Source: Sporosarcina globispora
GTDB taxonomy: Bacteria > Bacillota > Bacilli > Bacillales > Cytobacillaceae
Assembly: GCF_001274725.1 (NCBI RefSeq)
Contig: NZ_LGUF01000007.1
Coordinates: 138,962 to 202,961 of the forward strand
DNA length: 64,000 nt
Direction: 5' to 3'
Both the position numbers and the translations under genes were made by a program. Positions 1 to 8,548 of this stretch are shown here, piece by piece. Numbering within the stretch: position 1 is the stretch's first letter; the number at the start of each line of letters is the position of its first letter. The notes under the pieces are model-generated. The model saw only the letters and a list, made by a program, of their open reading frames with translations. It was not told the DNA's origin and ran no database searches.

Positions 1-219
1 GAAACCATCTTTCAGCTTTCCCTCATGTGAGGGAAAGAATTATCCGGTATTAGCCCCGGTTTCCCGGAGTTATCCCAGTCTTACAGGCAGGTTGCCCACG
101 TGTTACTCACCCGTCCGCCGCTGACTTCAGGGAGCAAGCTCCCATCTGTCCGCTCGACTTGCATGTATTAGGCACGCCGCCAGCGTTCGTCCTGAGCCAG
201 GATCAAACTCTCCATATAA
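1..219 (-). rRNA. 16S ribosomal RNA, 5' end (partial)
   Basis: The complement of 191-210 is the universal bacterial 16S 5' primer site (AGAGTTTGATCCTGGCTCAG), and the rest reads as the conserved first part of 16S rRNA. The gene runs leftward and leaves the window at base 1, so only about the first 220 nt are present. The exact 5' end is estimated from the usual distance to AGAGTTTGATC. Confidence 0.97.
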
Positions 220-341
220 GAGTTGATTAGCTCATAAGTTGTCTTTTCAAAAAAGACTAAAGAATTAACGTTGACGTTTCTGTTTTGTTTAGTTTTCAAA
301 GAACTAATTTGCTGGCTTCTTTTGAAGTGACAACGAAATTT

Positions 342-370
342 ATCTTATCACCTTATCTCGTAGAAGTCAA
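342..370 (-). promoter_or_regulatory. rrn promoter P2 (sigma-A)
   Basis: On the minus strand, TTGACT (365-370), a 17-nt spacer, then TAAGAT (342-347). It lies about 120 nt upstream of the 16S 5' end, the usual place of the proximal rrn promoter in Bacillus. Confidence 0.8.
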
Positions 371-458
371 CATTTTTTTCATTTTTTCTGTTAGAAGTTC
401 AAACAGAATTAAAAGTTTTGCTTTGCCGCTGAGCAACTACTTCTAAGCGACAAAAACT

Positions 459-488
459 ATCTTACAATATTATAAACCCATTAGTCAA
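459..488 (-). promoter_or_regulatory. rrn promoter P1 (sigma-A)
   Basis: On the minus strand, TTGACT (483-488), an 18-nt spacer, then TAAGAT (459-464), upstream of P2. Tandem P1/P2 promoters are typical of Bacillus rRNA operons. The 220-558 gap holds only this leader and the two promoters. Confidence 0.65.
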
Positions 489-558
489 CACCTAAAAATA
501 AAAAAATGCATGCCCTCAATTTTTTAACACAATCACCGTGCATACAACTTTTCTTCTA

Positions 559-1500
559 TTAGATAACATATTTTTTTACCCATTCTTTAAGAATGTATAG
601 CATTTCAGCACTCAATGGCTTTGAAAGACTACTTTTATAAATAGACTTCAGCTTTATCATGGAGGTTTCCTCTTCCTGGTCTCTGAGGAGATGATTCATC
701 ATAGGCACATTATAGCTCTCAGCTGGGCCATTCACTTTTTCAGCAAAAAGATGCACATGCTCAGCATTAACTTGAACATCTTTATTCCCGGTAATCGCTA
801 GAACGGGACAGGTAATGCAGGCCAAATCTTCTTTCATATTATATTGAAAATGCTCGCGTGCCCACTTTGCATTAATCTTTGTAAATCCTTTTTTCAGTAC
901 TGTCTCTTCCGATTCTATCATTTCACCGAATACCTTCTTTTGTTTGGAGAAAGTCGTTTTATGAACATTTAAAGCTCGAAGAAGAACACCAATAATCCCT
1001 TTCATCTCTTTTACCTCATCCTCCAGCAGTCTGGCTTGCAATTCAGAAGCCTTCCTGACATTATCCGCCTGTCCGGCAAGCAGGATGAGACCCGCAGCTC
1101 CTGCTTGCCTATTAATAGGAGGAATTAAAGAGCACCCTTCGCTATGACCGAGCAGAAATATTCTTTCAGGATTGATTTCCGGCAGCCCTCGCGCTGCCTT
1201 CACCGCGGCTATACCACCATTAACTAAACCCCACATGCCTGCTTCATAAAAATCGCCGCCGCTTAGGCCTGCTCCCCGCTTATCATATCTAAGCACCGCC
1301 ACCCCAATGGATGCAAAAAACTTAGCAAGCATCTTATAGGCATTCATCTGCATAACCTTCGCATTGCCATCCCGGTCAACCGGCCCAGACCCATGGATTA
1401 TGACAACAATAGAAAGCTTTCCTTCTGATTTCTCAGGAAAACTTACTGTTCCCTTTAAATTTACATCTGTATTAAATTCGACTGCCCGTTCCTTCATCAT
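559..1500 (-). CDS. Alpha/beta hydrolase
   Basis: A 313-residue single-domain cytosolic hydrolase. The N-terminal half has the HGSGPVDRDG oxyanion-region motif, then RYDKRGAG, and the nucleophile elbow GHSEG near residue 118. The sequence CPVLAITGNKDVQVN near residue 233 carries the expected acid, and the late NHLLR the catalytic histidine. This layout matches serine esterase/acyl-peptidase-like hydrolases (Hydrolase_4/dienelactone-hydrolase-like). The substrate cannot be told. It is transcribed towards the rRNA operon and stands alone, divergent from the small acidic protein gene at 1626. Confidence 0.85.
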   Translation of the reverse strand: MMKERAVEFNTDVNLKGTVSFPEKSEGKLSIVVIIHGSGPVDRDGNAKVMQMNAYKMLAKFFASIGVAVLRYDKRGAGLSGGDFYEAGMWGLVNGGIAAVKAARGLPEINPERIFLLGHSEGCSLIPPINRQAGAAGLILLAGQADNVRKASELQARLLEDEVKEMKGIIGVLLRALNVHKTTFSKQKKVFGEMIESEETVLKKGFTKINAKWAREHFQYNMKEDLACITCPVLAITGNKDVQVNAEHVHLFAEKVNGPAESYNVPMMNHLLRDQEEETSMIKLKSIYKSSLSKPLSAEMLYILKEWVKKYVI

Positions 1501-1625
1501 TTAGCACCCCAATTAAATGACTTTACAAATAAGACGCATACAAAGAAATAACGTTCAGTTTTTTTATTAATTATTTTAAGGGAATACTAATAGCAAATTT
1601 ATTTGTATTAGAAAGGGTTGGCATC

Positions 1626-1955
1626 ATGCCAAAGAAAGCAGCATCAGCAGGCAATGAGGATGAGACCAAAAAGGATAATGAAGCACCATCAAATGCTAAT
1701 GAAAAAAGCGAAGATGAATTCAGCAAGCTGAATCGGATGTTAGCTGCTGTATTAAATTATCTATCGGATGATGAGGTTGAAGAAATCGATATCGAGTATC
1801 TCCTTACACATACAGATGGCCTTAGGGAATGGTGGGACCAATACCGGGAAAATAATAAGAAACAAATCGAGGAAGAGATAAAAAAATCGCTTGGCTCTTT
1901 ATCACTGGAGGAGCTTGAAAGTATTCGCGAACAGATAAAGAGCAATTTGTCTTAA
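1626..1955 (+). CDS. Hypothetical acidic, helix-rich protein
   Basis: 109 residues, no family recognised. The first 35 residues are low-complexity and hydrophilic (A, N, E, D, K). The rest is predicted helical and strongly acidic, with a WWDQYRENNKKQIEEEI segment and a C-terminal SLEELESIREQ helix. No signal peptide or membrane segment. GAAAGG sits upstream of the ATG. Its last codons run directly into the remnant of an aldo/keto reductase gene in another frame, so its own 3' end may have been shaped by that rearrangement. Confidence 0.6.
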   Translation: MPKKAASAGNEDETKKDNEAPSNANEKSEDEFSKLNRMLAAVLNYLSDDEVEEIDIEYLLTHTDGLREWWDQYRENNKKQIEEEIKKSLGSLSLEELESIREQIKSNLS

Positions 1956-2128
1956 AGCGGCATCTGCAGAATGGCATTATCGTTATCCCTAAGTCAACAA
2001 AGCCTCATAGGATCAAAGAGAATGCAAATCTATTTGGTTTTGAACTAACTCAGCAAGATATGGAATTGATTGATTCCTTAAATGAGCATTTACGCGTCGG
2101 ACCTGATCCCGACAATTTTGATTTCTAA
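1941..2128 (+). pseudogene. Aldo/keto reductase C-terminal remnant
   Basis: Reading from about 1943 in the frame ending with TAA at 2126-2128 gives ...LKRHLQNGIIVIPKSTKPHR, then ENANLFGFELTQQDMELID and the terminal VGPDPDNFDF. This is the signature end of YvgN/YtbE-type aldo/keto reductases, including the IPKST cofactor-binding motif. About 55 residues of a roughly 275-residue enzyme remain. There is no start codon with a ribosome binding site and no upstream domain. It overlaps the end of the 1626-1955 gene in a different frame, so a deletion joined the two. Confidence 0.85.
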
Positions 2129-2173
2129 AAAAGGAGGAGGACGAGGAGCAGCTAGCTCCTCGTCTTTTCCTAT

Positions 2174-3820
2174 TTATTTAATGGTTTTTTTCCTTAAAAG
2201 CGGCAATGTAATCTCTATTAATGTGCCTTCACCAATCTTGCTTTTATAAATAATGCTGCCATGATGCTGCTTAATGATTTTATGGCAAATCATAAGTCCA
2301 AGGCCTGTCCCTTTTTCTTTCAATGTATAAAAAGGTTCACCCAATCTCGGCAGAAATTCTTCAGGGATCCCGCAGCCCTGGTCCTGAAAGGAAACCATAC
2401 ATTCTCCGTCTTTATTATTCTTGAGGGAAATTTCAATATCTCCGCCTTTATCCATAGCCTCCATGGCGTTTTTTAAAATATTTAAAAAAACCTGTTTGAT
2501 TTGATTTTTTTCACATGAAATTAAAAAATCACCCTCCGCTAAAACCAGGATAAATTGGATACCATTCATATTTGCCTGAGGTGTCAGAAGCTCTACAGTG
2601 TTCTCTAAAATGTCCTTCAAATCAGCCGTGTTCATCTGTATAGCCTGCGGTTTTCCAAGCGAAAGCATTTCAGTAGTGATATTTTCAATTCGTTCCAGTT
2701 CGCTCAGCAGCAATTCATTAATTTGCCTATTGTCGCTCCTATAAAGCTGCAGAAAACCTTTAATGGTTGTAAGCGGATTTCGGATTTCATGGGCCACCCC
2801 GGCTGCCAGTTCCCCAACAATCGATAACTTCTCAGATTGCAAAAGAAATTCTTCTGCTTTTTTCCGCTCAGAAATATCTCTGCTGATCATGACGACATGC
2901 TCAATCACGCCCTTCTTACCCTCAACCGGCATACAGCGTGACTCAAATTCGATCCAATGGCCTTCTCTGTGTTTTAGGCGGAACTCCATCGCCATCCCCT
3001 CATTATCTTCAAATATCCTTTGCAGGTTGTCCCGTAAAATATCCTTTTCATCCGGATGAATGATATTGTTCAATGCCATCTCAATGAGTCCCTGAACATC
3101 ATATCCTAAAACAAATTCATGGGATGGAGATAAATAACTAAAGGTGAAGCCCCGTTCCATTACCGCAATAAGGTCTGATGTATTCTCGGCAATTAGCCGG
3201 TATTTAGATTCACTTTCCTCGAGCGTCTTTTCCATCCGCTTTTTATCTGTGATAATTCGAATCAGCCTTTCATAGGATTCGATCAGCAGGCTTCCAACGA
3301 CGACACCTAGACCTATAAACAGGATATATTGCAGGTGAAAAATAGCATTATCTCTAAAAACGTTAAAAATAATCGGTACCAATATAGTGTAGATAGCACA
3401 ATACGCACCATATAATATGGCTGTCTTTCTTACTGTCTTAAGATGACCGCTATATCTATGTATTACTGTGAAAACAATCAAAATAACTATTAATCCTACT
3501 ATTGCAGGCAGCCAATTCTCGCTAATCGCAAGCCTTGATATAAGAGCGATAAAACCAGCAATCACCCCTGCCCCCGGCCCAAGATAGGAAAACACCAAAA
3601 TCAGGATGGCGTAACGAATATCATAAGAAAAACCCTGCTGATTAAAAGAAAGGCCCACAAGAATGATGGAAATAACCCCTGCATACAGGCCCCCGAAAAG
3701 AGGCATATCCTTAAGCGGTTTATGATTAATAAACGAGCGAAGGATTAAAGGCACACTGACCAATAATGAAAATATGGAGAGATTAACTACGTAATCTAAT
3801 AGTATCAAGGAGGTTCCCAC
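2174..3820 (-). CDS. Sporulation-type sensor histidine kinase (5TM + PAS)
   Basis: 548 residues. Residues 1-190 form about five to six membrane segments with the NQQGFSYDIRYAIL and GPGAGVIAGFIALISR pattern of the 5TMR-LYT sensor module. Residues about 200-320 are a PAS domain (SDLIAVMERGFTFSYLSP). The H-box GELAAGVAHEIRNPLTTIKG places the phosphoacceptor at His344, followed by the N-box (LKNAMEAM) and G-boxes DQGCGIP and GTGLGL. The H-box matches Bacillus KinA-KinE phosphorelay kinases, so a role in feeding Spo0F is likely but inferred. No response regulator gene is adjacent, as is usual for these orphan kinases. Confidence 0.88.
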   Translation of the reverse strand: MGTSLILLDYVVNLSIFSLLVSVPLILRSFINHKPLKDMPLFGGLYAGVISIILVGLSFNQQGFSYDIRYAILILVFSYLGPGAGVIAGFIALISRLAISENWLPAIVGLIVILIVFTVIHRYSGHLKTVRKTAILYGAYCAIYTILVPIIFNVFRDNAIFHLQYILFIGLGVVVGSLLIESYERLIRIITDKKRMEKTLEESESKYRLIAENTSDLIAVMERGFTFSYLSPSHEFVLGYDVQGLIEMALNNIIHPDEKDILRDNLQRIFEDNEGMAMEFRLKHREGHWIEFESRCMPVEGKKGVIEHVVMISRDISERKKAEEFLLQSEKLSIVGELAAGVAHEIRNPLTTIKGFLQLYRSDNRQINELLLSELERIENITTEMLSLGKPQAIQMNTADLKDILENTVELLTPQANMNGIQFILVLAEGDFLISCEKNQIKQVFLNILKNAMEAMDKGGDIEISLKNNKDGECMVSFQDQGCGIPEEFLPRLGEPFYTLKEKGTGLGLMICHKIIKQHHGSIIYKSKIGEGTLIEITLPLLRKKTIK

Positions 3821-3962
3821 CTATTTAGAGAAATTCTTAATATTTTTTCTTTATCATAAACTAGAGACAAGAACCTTTCCACTACTATTTTAGGAGCATT
3901 TATCGAATTTCTTGACTGCAGTCTATACTCTCTATTGGACTTTGTTTAGAGTATATTCATTT

Positions 3963-4127
3963 CTACTTGCGAAATCTTCTCATCCTGTCCAGTAATAGGC
4001 CATCTGAGCGATTATTCTCCCCTTTAACAAACTCATTCATATAATACGATACGTACTTTCCATAGTGGTTTGTTGTTTGCAACAATAATTCATCTACATA
4101 ATAGACGCCATTTTTTACTTTATCCAT
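3963..4127 (-). CDS. Small hypothetical protein coupled to the upstream membrane protein
   Basis: 54 residues: begins MDKVKNGVYYVDELLLQTTN and ends LLLDRMRRFRK. Its ATG (4125-4127) lies inside the last codons of the 66-residue gene at 4115-4315, giving a 13-nt overlap in another frame. This suggests translational coupling, as no clear Shine-Dalgarno is seen. The composition is ordinary for a protein (Y, L, basic C-terminus), with no membrane segment. No family recognised. Confidence 0.55.
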   Translation of the reverse strand: MDKVKNGVYYVDELLLQTTNHYGKYVSYYMNEFVKGENNRSDGLLLDRMRRFRK

Positions 4128-4315
4128 AAGAAGTACGCATACTGCTGCATATAAACCGCAGGGCCAATAATGACATAAGCACCGAGCAAAAGGATCATCA
4201 GCGGCACCAGCCCAGCCATCTGGCGATAATCAGTACTCATTGATTCACCGATGCTTTTCACATATTGCTTCGGGCTATCCCCATCAAACGTTTGATTGAA
4301 CTCTTTTTCTGCCAT
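4115..4315 (-). CDS. Small single-pass membrane protein
   Basis: 66 residues. A hydrophilic N-terminal half (residues 1-35) is followed by a hydrophobic stretch LVPLMILLLGAYVIIGPAVY and a short aromatic tail, so it is probably a single-span inner-membrane protein. The first gene of a two-gene unit with 3963-4127. Codons 7-11 contain a 14-15 bp match to the AATCAAACGTTTGATT palindrome found repeatedly elsewhere in the window. No family recognised. Confidence 0.6.
   Translation of the reverse strand: MAEKEFNQTFDGDSPKQYVKSIGESMSTDYRQMAGLVPLMILLLGAYVIIGPAVYMQQYAYFLWIK
4283..4296. repeat. Palindrome copy 1 (14 bp, inside a small gene)
   Basis: ATCAAACGTTTGAT, perfect over 14 bp, falling within the coding sequence of the small membrane protein at 4115-4315. 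One of seven copies seen in the window and the only one wholly inside a gene. Confidence 0.85.
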
Positions 4316-4630
4316 ATCGATTGTTTTTAGCCAAAGAGGGAATGATAAGTTAATGTGGACCAGTGCTTAATCGTTCTATCCAATGGCTTCACTTAAAACT
4401 AATGCTAAATCACATTCTCAATTATTGACTTAAATATCATATTAGTTGAGATTGATGCAGGCAAAAAAAGGGTATTTAACATGAGAAAGAGTTATACTGT
4501 TATTAGACAACTCAAGTCTGTTTAAAAAGTACCATTCCGCCTTGATTAAAAGCACAATTAATCAGTGGAGTCTGTTTGTCATTTAAAGCTTCTGCCCCTC
4601 AAACCGGAAAGAAAGAAATTTTCGCAGGTT
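4316..4630. other. Intergenic stretch without recognised features
   Basis: AT-rich DNA between the small gene pair and the ahpC promoter. A 14-codon ATG reading frame near 4480 has no ribosome binding site and was not called. Nothing else could be supported. Confidence 0.5.
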
Positions 4631-4635
4631 ATCCC

Positions 4636-4664
4636 TTGACAAAAAATTTATCGTATATGATAAT
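4636..4664 (+). promoter_or_regulatory. ahpC promoter (sigma-A)
   Basis: TTGACA (4636-4641), 17-nt spacer, GATAAT (4659-4664). This is a near-consensus promoter 85 nt upstream of ahpC. Confidence 0.85.
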
Positions 4665-4674
4665 AATTACCGAA

Positions 4675-4689
4675 TTAGAATTATTATTA
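4675..4689 (+). promoter_or_regulatory. PerR box
   Basis: TTAGAATTATTATTA matches the Bacillus PerR operator TTATAATNATTATAA at 12 of 14 defined bases. It starts 10 nt downstream of the -10 element, a position where a repressor would block ahpCF transcription until peroxide inactivates PerR. Confidence 0.75.
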
Positions 4690-4748
4690 AATAGTTCGCT
4701 ATTTAATTAATAATCAAACCATCAACCAATTTAAGGAGGAATTTTATC

Positions 4749-5312
4749 ATGGCATTAATCGGTTCAGAAGTACTACCATTCGCAGCAAAAGCTTACCATA
4801 ACGGTGATTTCATCGACGTTACTGAAGAAAACTTCAAAGGAAAGTGGAGTGTGGTATGCTTCTACCCTGCTGACTTCACATTCGTATGCCCTACTGAATT
4901 AGAAGACCTTCAAAATGAATATGCAACTTTAAAAGATATGGGAGCAGAAGTTTATTCTGTATCAACTGATACTCACTTCACTCATAAAGCATGGCACGAT
5001 ACTTCAGAAACAATCGGCAAGATTGAATACGTTATGATTGGTGACCCAAACCAAAGAATCTCCCGCAACTTTGAAGTCCTAAACGAAGAAGATGGACTAG
5101 CAGAACGCGGTACATTCATCATCGATCCAGATGGCATCATCCAAACTGTTGAAATCAACGCTGGCGGAATCGGCCGTGACGCAAGCCAGGTTGTAAGCAA
5201 GCTTAAAGCAGCTCAATATGTACGCAATAACCCAGGTGAAGTTTGCCCGGCGAAGTGGAAAGAAGGATCTGAAACACTTAAGCCAAGCCTTGACCTTGTA
5301 GGTAAAATCTAA
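4749..5312 (+). CDS. ahpC: Alkyl hydroperoxide reductase subunit C (2-Cys peroxiredoxin)
   Basis: 187 residues, the full family length. The peroxidatic cysteine is Cys47 in [10 protein letters not shown] and the resolving cysteine Cys166 in GEVCPAKW near the C-terminus. It reduces hydrogen peroxide and organic hydroperoxides in the cytosol and is recycled by AhpF. AAGGAGG stands 8 nt before the ATG. It is the first gene of a two-gene operon with ahpF (14-nt gap) behind a strong promoter and a PerR box, so peroxide induction is expected. Confidence 0.98.
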   Translation: MALIGSEVLPFAAKAYHNGDFIDVTEENFKGKWSVVCFYPADFTFVCPTELEDLQNEYATLKDMGAEVYSVSTDTHFTHKAWHDTSETIGKIEYVMIGDPNQRISRNFEVLNEEDGLAERGTFIIDPDGIIQTVEINAGGIGRDASQVVSKLKAAQYVRNNPGEVCPAKWKEGSETLKPSLDLVGKI

Positions 5313-5326
5313 GGAGTAAGATAATC

Positions 5327-6856
5327 ATGTTACTTGATGCAGATATTAAAGCACAATTAGGGCAATACCTTCAGATGATGGAGGGAGACATCCTTCTAAA
5401 AGTCAGTGCTGGATCTGATAAAGTATCCAGTGACATGCTGGCGTTAGTAGATGAGTTGGCAAACATGTCCTCTCACATTAAGGTTGAGCATACAGAATTG
5501 CAGAGAACACCAAGCTTTAGTGTAAATCGACCAGATGAAGATACTGGCATTGTTTTTGCCGGCATCCCTCTTGGACATGAATTTACTTCCTTAGTGCTTG
5601 CTCTGCTTCAAGTAAGCGGAAGAGCACCTAAGGTTGATCAGAAAGTCATTGATCAGGTGAAAAAGATTGAGGGAGAATATCATTTTGAAACTTATGTCAG
5701 CTTAAGCTGCCACAACTGTCCTGATGTTGTACAGGCTCTTAACGTCATGAGTGTTCTTAACCCTACTATTTCACACACAATGATTGATGGTGCGGCTTAC
5801 AAGGAAGAAGTAGATGCTAAAGAAATCATGGCGGTGCCTACTGTTCTTCTAAATGGCGAATCTTTCGGCAGCGGCCGTATGTCTCTTGAAGAAATTCTGG
5901 CGAAGATGGGAACTGGTCCTGACGCATCAGAATTTGCTGATAAAGATCCTTACGACGTGCTTGTCGTAGGCGGCGGTCCTGCTGGATCCAGTGCAGCCAT
6001 TTACGCAGCCCGTAAAGGCATCCGCACAGGTATCGTTGCTGAACGCTTTGGCGGCCAGGTAATGGATACTTTAGGCATTGAGAACTTTATCAGTGTTAAG
6101 CACACAGAAGGTCCTAAGCTTGTTGCAAGCCTTGAAGAACACGTGAAAGATTATGGCATTGATGTCATGAACCTGCAGCGTGCCAAGAGGCTTGAAAAGA
6201 AGGATCTTGTTGAAATCGAACTCGAAAACGGTGCTGTTCTGAAAAGTAAATCAGTCATCCTTTCAACTGGTGCACGCTGGAGAAACGTCAACGTGCCAGG
6301 CGAAGCAGAGTTCAAAAACAAAGGGGTAGCTTACTGCCCTCACTGTGATGGCCCATTATTTGAAGGCAAAGACGTAGCGGTTATCGGCGGAGGCAACTCC
6401 GGTGTAGAAGCAGCCATTGACCTTGCAGGGATTGTTAACCATGTAACGGTTATTGAATTCAATCCTGAATTGAAAGCAGATGCCGTTCTGCAGGAACGTT
6501 TAAACAGCCTTCCAAATGTAACGGTTGTCACAAATGCACAGACAACTGAAATTACCGGAACTGACAAAGTAAACGGTATTTCATACATGGATCGTGAGAC
6601 TGAAAAACTACACCATGTTGAACTGCAAGGTGTATTCGTCCAAATCGGACTGGTTCCTAACACAGATTGGTTAGGTGATCAGATCGAGCGTACTCGCTTC
6701 GGCGAAATCGTAGTGGACAAGCGCGGTGCCACAAACATCCCTGGTGTATTTGCTGCAGGAGACTGTACTGACAGTGCTTATAAGCAAATCATTATCTCCA
6801 TGGGATCCGGCGCTACTGCAGCTCTAGGTGCGTTTGATTATCTGATCCGTAATTAA
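5327..6856 (+). CDS. ahpF: Alkyl hydroperoxide reductase subunit F
   Basis: 509 residues, normal length for this flavoprotein. The N-terminal 200 residues are the double thioredoxin-like domain with the redox pair in SLSCHNCPD. The C-terminal part is a thioredoxin-reductase module: FAD site [19 protein letters not shown], active-site CPHCDG, NAD(P)H site [12 protein letters not shown] and the terminal [11 protein letters not shown]. It passes electrons from NADH through FAD and its disulfides to AhpC. It lies 14 nt after ahpC and ends in a terminator. Confidence 0.98.
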   Translation: MLLDADIKAQLGQYLQMMEGDILLKVSAGSDKVSSDMLALVDELANMSSHIKVEHTELQRTPSFSVNRPDEDTGIVFAGIPLGHEFTSLVLALLQVSGRAPKVDQKVIDQVKKIEGEYHFETYVSLSCHNCPDVVQALNVMSVLNPTISHTMIDGAAYKEEVDAKEIMAVPTVLLNGESFGSGRMSLEEILAKMGTGPDASEFADKDPYDVLVVGGGPAGSSAAIYAARKGIRTGIVAERFGGQVMDTLGIENFISVKHTEGPKLVASLEEHVKDYGIDVMNLQRAKRLEKKDLVEIELENGAVLKSKSVILSTGARWRNVNVPGEAEFKNKGVAYCPHCDGPLFEGKDVAVIGGGNSGVEAAIDLAGIVNHVTVIEFNPELKADAVLQERLNSLPNVTVVTNAQTTEITGTDKVNGISYMDRETEKLHHVELQGVFVQIGLVPNTDWLGDQIERTRFGEIVVDKRGATNIPGVFAAGDCTDSAYKQIIISMGSGATAALGAFDYLIRN

Positions 6857-6869
6857 TTTTTAATCCTAA

Positions 6870-6907
6870 AGCCGCATACTGCCTATGGCAGGAGCGGTTT
6901 TTTTATT
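6870..6907 (+). terminator. ahpCF terminator
   Basis: CCGC and CTGCC pair with GGCAG and GCGG (6872-6896), followed by a run of eight T. It begins 14 nt after the ahpF stop. Confidence 0.85.
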
Positions 6908-6959
6908 TCGTTATTTTCTCTTAAATTGTTGTTTTAAGTACCATGGGATATTGGTTCAG

Positions 6960-7545
6960 ACTCATTTTCTCTTGGTTCTCCTTCCGCTGTTCGAATGAAC
7001 ATTGAGTTCGGACTCTCTCACTCGATTCTCTCCATCTCCTGTCTGAATGAGCACTATATTTGGACTCTCTCCCTCCGATTTCTCCCACTCTTGTCCGAAT
7101 GAACACTGAATTCGGACTCTCTCCCTCCGATTTCTCTCACTCTTGTCCGAATGAACACTGAATTCGGACTCTCTCACTCCGATTTCTCTCACTCCTGTCC
7201 GAATGAACACTGAATTCGGACTCTCTCACTCGAATTTCTCACACTCCTGTCCGAATGAGCACTGAATTCGGACTCTCTCACTCGAATTTCTCACACTCCT
7301 GTCCGAATGAACACTGAATTCGGACTCTCTCCCTCGAATTTCTCACACTCCTGTCCGAATGAGCACTGAATTCGGACTCTCTCCCTCGAATTTCTCACAC
7401 TCCTGTCCGAATGAGCACTATATTTGGACTCTCTCCCTCCGATTTCTCCGACTCCTGACCGAATGAACACTGAGTTCTGACTCACTAACTCGGTTCTCTC
7501 CATCTCCTGTCTGAATGAGCATTAGGTTCAGACTGACCTAAATAA
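6960..7545. repeat. Tandem array of eleven 52-bp repeats
   Basis: The word GAATGA(A/G)CA recurs at 6993, 7045, 7097, 7149, 7201, 7253, 7305, 7357, 7409, 7461 and 7513: eleven copies exactly 52 bp apart. The inner copies are almost identical and the outer ones degenerate. Each unit holds an inverted repeat, GTCCGAAT and ATTCGGAC separated by 9 nt. Because 52 is not a multiple of three, the minus-strand open frames across it are not a repeat protein. The array fills the gap between the convergent ends of ahpF and the 7805-8422 gene. Confidence 0.97.
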
Positions 7546-7645
7546 AAAAACAATATCCCTATGATTTAAGTGCCCTGGTTCTACCAACTCTTATACCTAA
7601 TACCTGGGTTTATTGAAAAGCAACAGCCAAAACTACAACAGCCAC

Positions 7646-7675
7646 CTATTTCAATCAAACGTTTGATTGAAATAG
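7646..7675. repeat. Palindrome copy 2 (perfect 30 bp)
   Basis: CTATTTCAATCAAAC followed directly by its exact reverse complement; core AATCAAACGTTTGATT. It lies between two convergent genes, beside the terminators of the 7805-8422 gene. Confidence 0.97.
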
Positions 7676-7706
7676 AAAAAGGAGCACAGGCATAGCCTTG
7701 CTCCCT
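7676..7706 (-). terminator. Second terminator of the 7805-8422 gene
   Basis: GGAGC/GCTCC and AGGC/GCCT form a hairpin (7681-7704) that ends in a T-run on the minus strand (A-run 7676-7680). Confidence 0.7.
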
Positions 7707-7765
7707 TCATTCTTATCAGTGTACCAATAAACCTTCTTTATATTTCTTCTCAACCTTCCTACAGC

Positions 7766-7800
7766 AAAAAAGGAATGCCGCATTAAAGCAGCATTCCTTA
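7766..7800 (-). terminator. First terminator of the 7805-8422 gene
   Basis: AAGGAATGC pairs with GCATTCCTT (7770-7799); on the minus strand this is followed by a T-run (A-run 7766-7771). It begins 5 nt after the stop codon. Confidence 0.85.
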
Positions 7801-7804
7801 TTCT

Positions 7805-8422
7805 TTAATTCACCGCCATCCTCCCCAGCGGCCCATTTTCATCAATAATATCCTGCAGATCATAAACGGAAATTGGAAACATCGGGAATCCATAAGCATA
7901 TGGCGTTATTTCATAGAGCTGGAAGTAGATGATCAGGGCTTTGTCTGCTATATAAAAGTCCTGATCAGGCCTAATGGCTTTAAAGTCTACTAAGAGCGGA
8001 ATGTCGCGCTCCTTGATCTGCACCTTAATCAGCTCCGATATTCTTTTAACATAGTCACTTCGCGGTTTGAATAAGTCCTTCAACGCCACCTGCTTTCCCT
8101 TCTGAAGATCAAACGTCAGTGATTTAATGACCGTCATCCCATGGGCAGCATGATAATGATACACATAATTAGATAAGGAGAGGCTCAGGACATCACGCTG
8201 ATTATTTTTTATCTCATAATATCCATACAAATCCACAACAGCCGTATCCATATTGCCTGTTTGCTCGTTAATGAGCTGCTGGTTTTGCTGGACAATTGTA
8301 TTGTTTATAAAGTGCTGCAGCTGTTTATTTTGCATTCCTGTCACACGGGGATAATAAACTACTTTGGTGGGCCCAGTGCTGATTGTCATCGTTTTAATGC
8401 CTGCCGGAAAGTTGATTGCCAC
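7805..8422 (-). CDS. DUF3298/DUF4163-like protein (RsiV/PdaC-type ligand domain)
   Basis: 205 residues. The pattern is that of the DUF4163-DUF3298 pair seen in RsiV and PdaC: an N-terminal strand region with YYPRVTGMQNKQLQHFINNTI, a central SLSLSNYVYHYHAAHGMT, then a LTFDLQKGKQVALKDLF motif and a C-terminal IYFQLYEITPYAYGFPMFPI. No signal peptide or transmembrane anchor is visible in the called frame, which is unusual because relatives act outside the membrane. The function is unknown; peptidoglycan or lysozyme binding is only a family-based guess. Confidence 0.75.
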   Translation of the reverse strand: MAINFPAGIKTMTISTGPTKVVYYPRVTGMQNKQLQHFINNTIVQQNQQLINEQTGNMDTAVVDLYGYYEIKNNQRDVLSLSLSNYVYHYHAAHGMTVIKSLTFDLQKGKQVALKDLFKPRSDYVKRISELIKVQIKERDIPLLVDFKAIRPDQDFYIADKALIIYFQLYEITPYAYGFPMFPISVYDLQDIIDENGPLGRMAVN

Positions 8423-8548
8423 GGCTATCCATCCTTTTTGGGTTTTACCATATCCTATTCATCGGATTGGCGTTAACGTGCATAACAGGAAATGGAAGTT
8501 TCATTGTTATATAATAATTAAGATATATAAAAGACAGGAGTACCCAAC

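Noticed and set aside
6921-7503. Minus-strand open frames rich in VRxSEFSVHSD-like repeats
   Set aside because: They come from the 52-bp array read in three frames in turn. The period is not a multiple of three and there are no ribosome sites, so a repeat protein is not supported.
6960-7545. CRISPR array
   Set aside because: Units are contiguous 52-bp repeats without unique spacers, and no cas genes are present.
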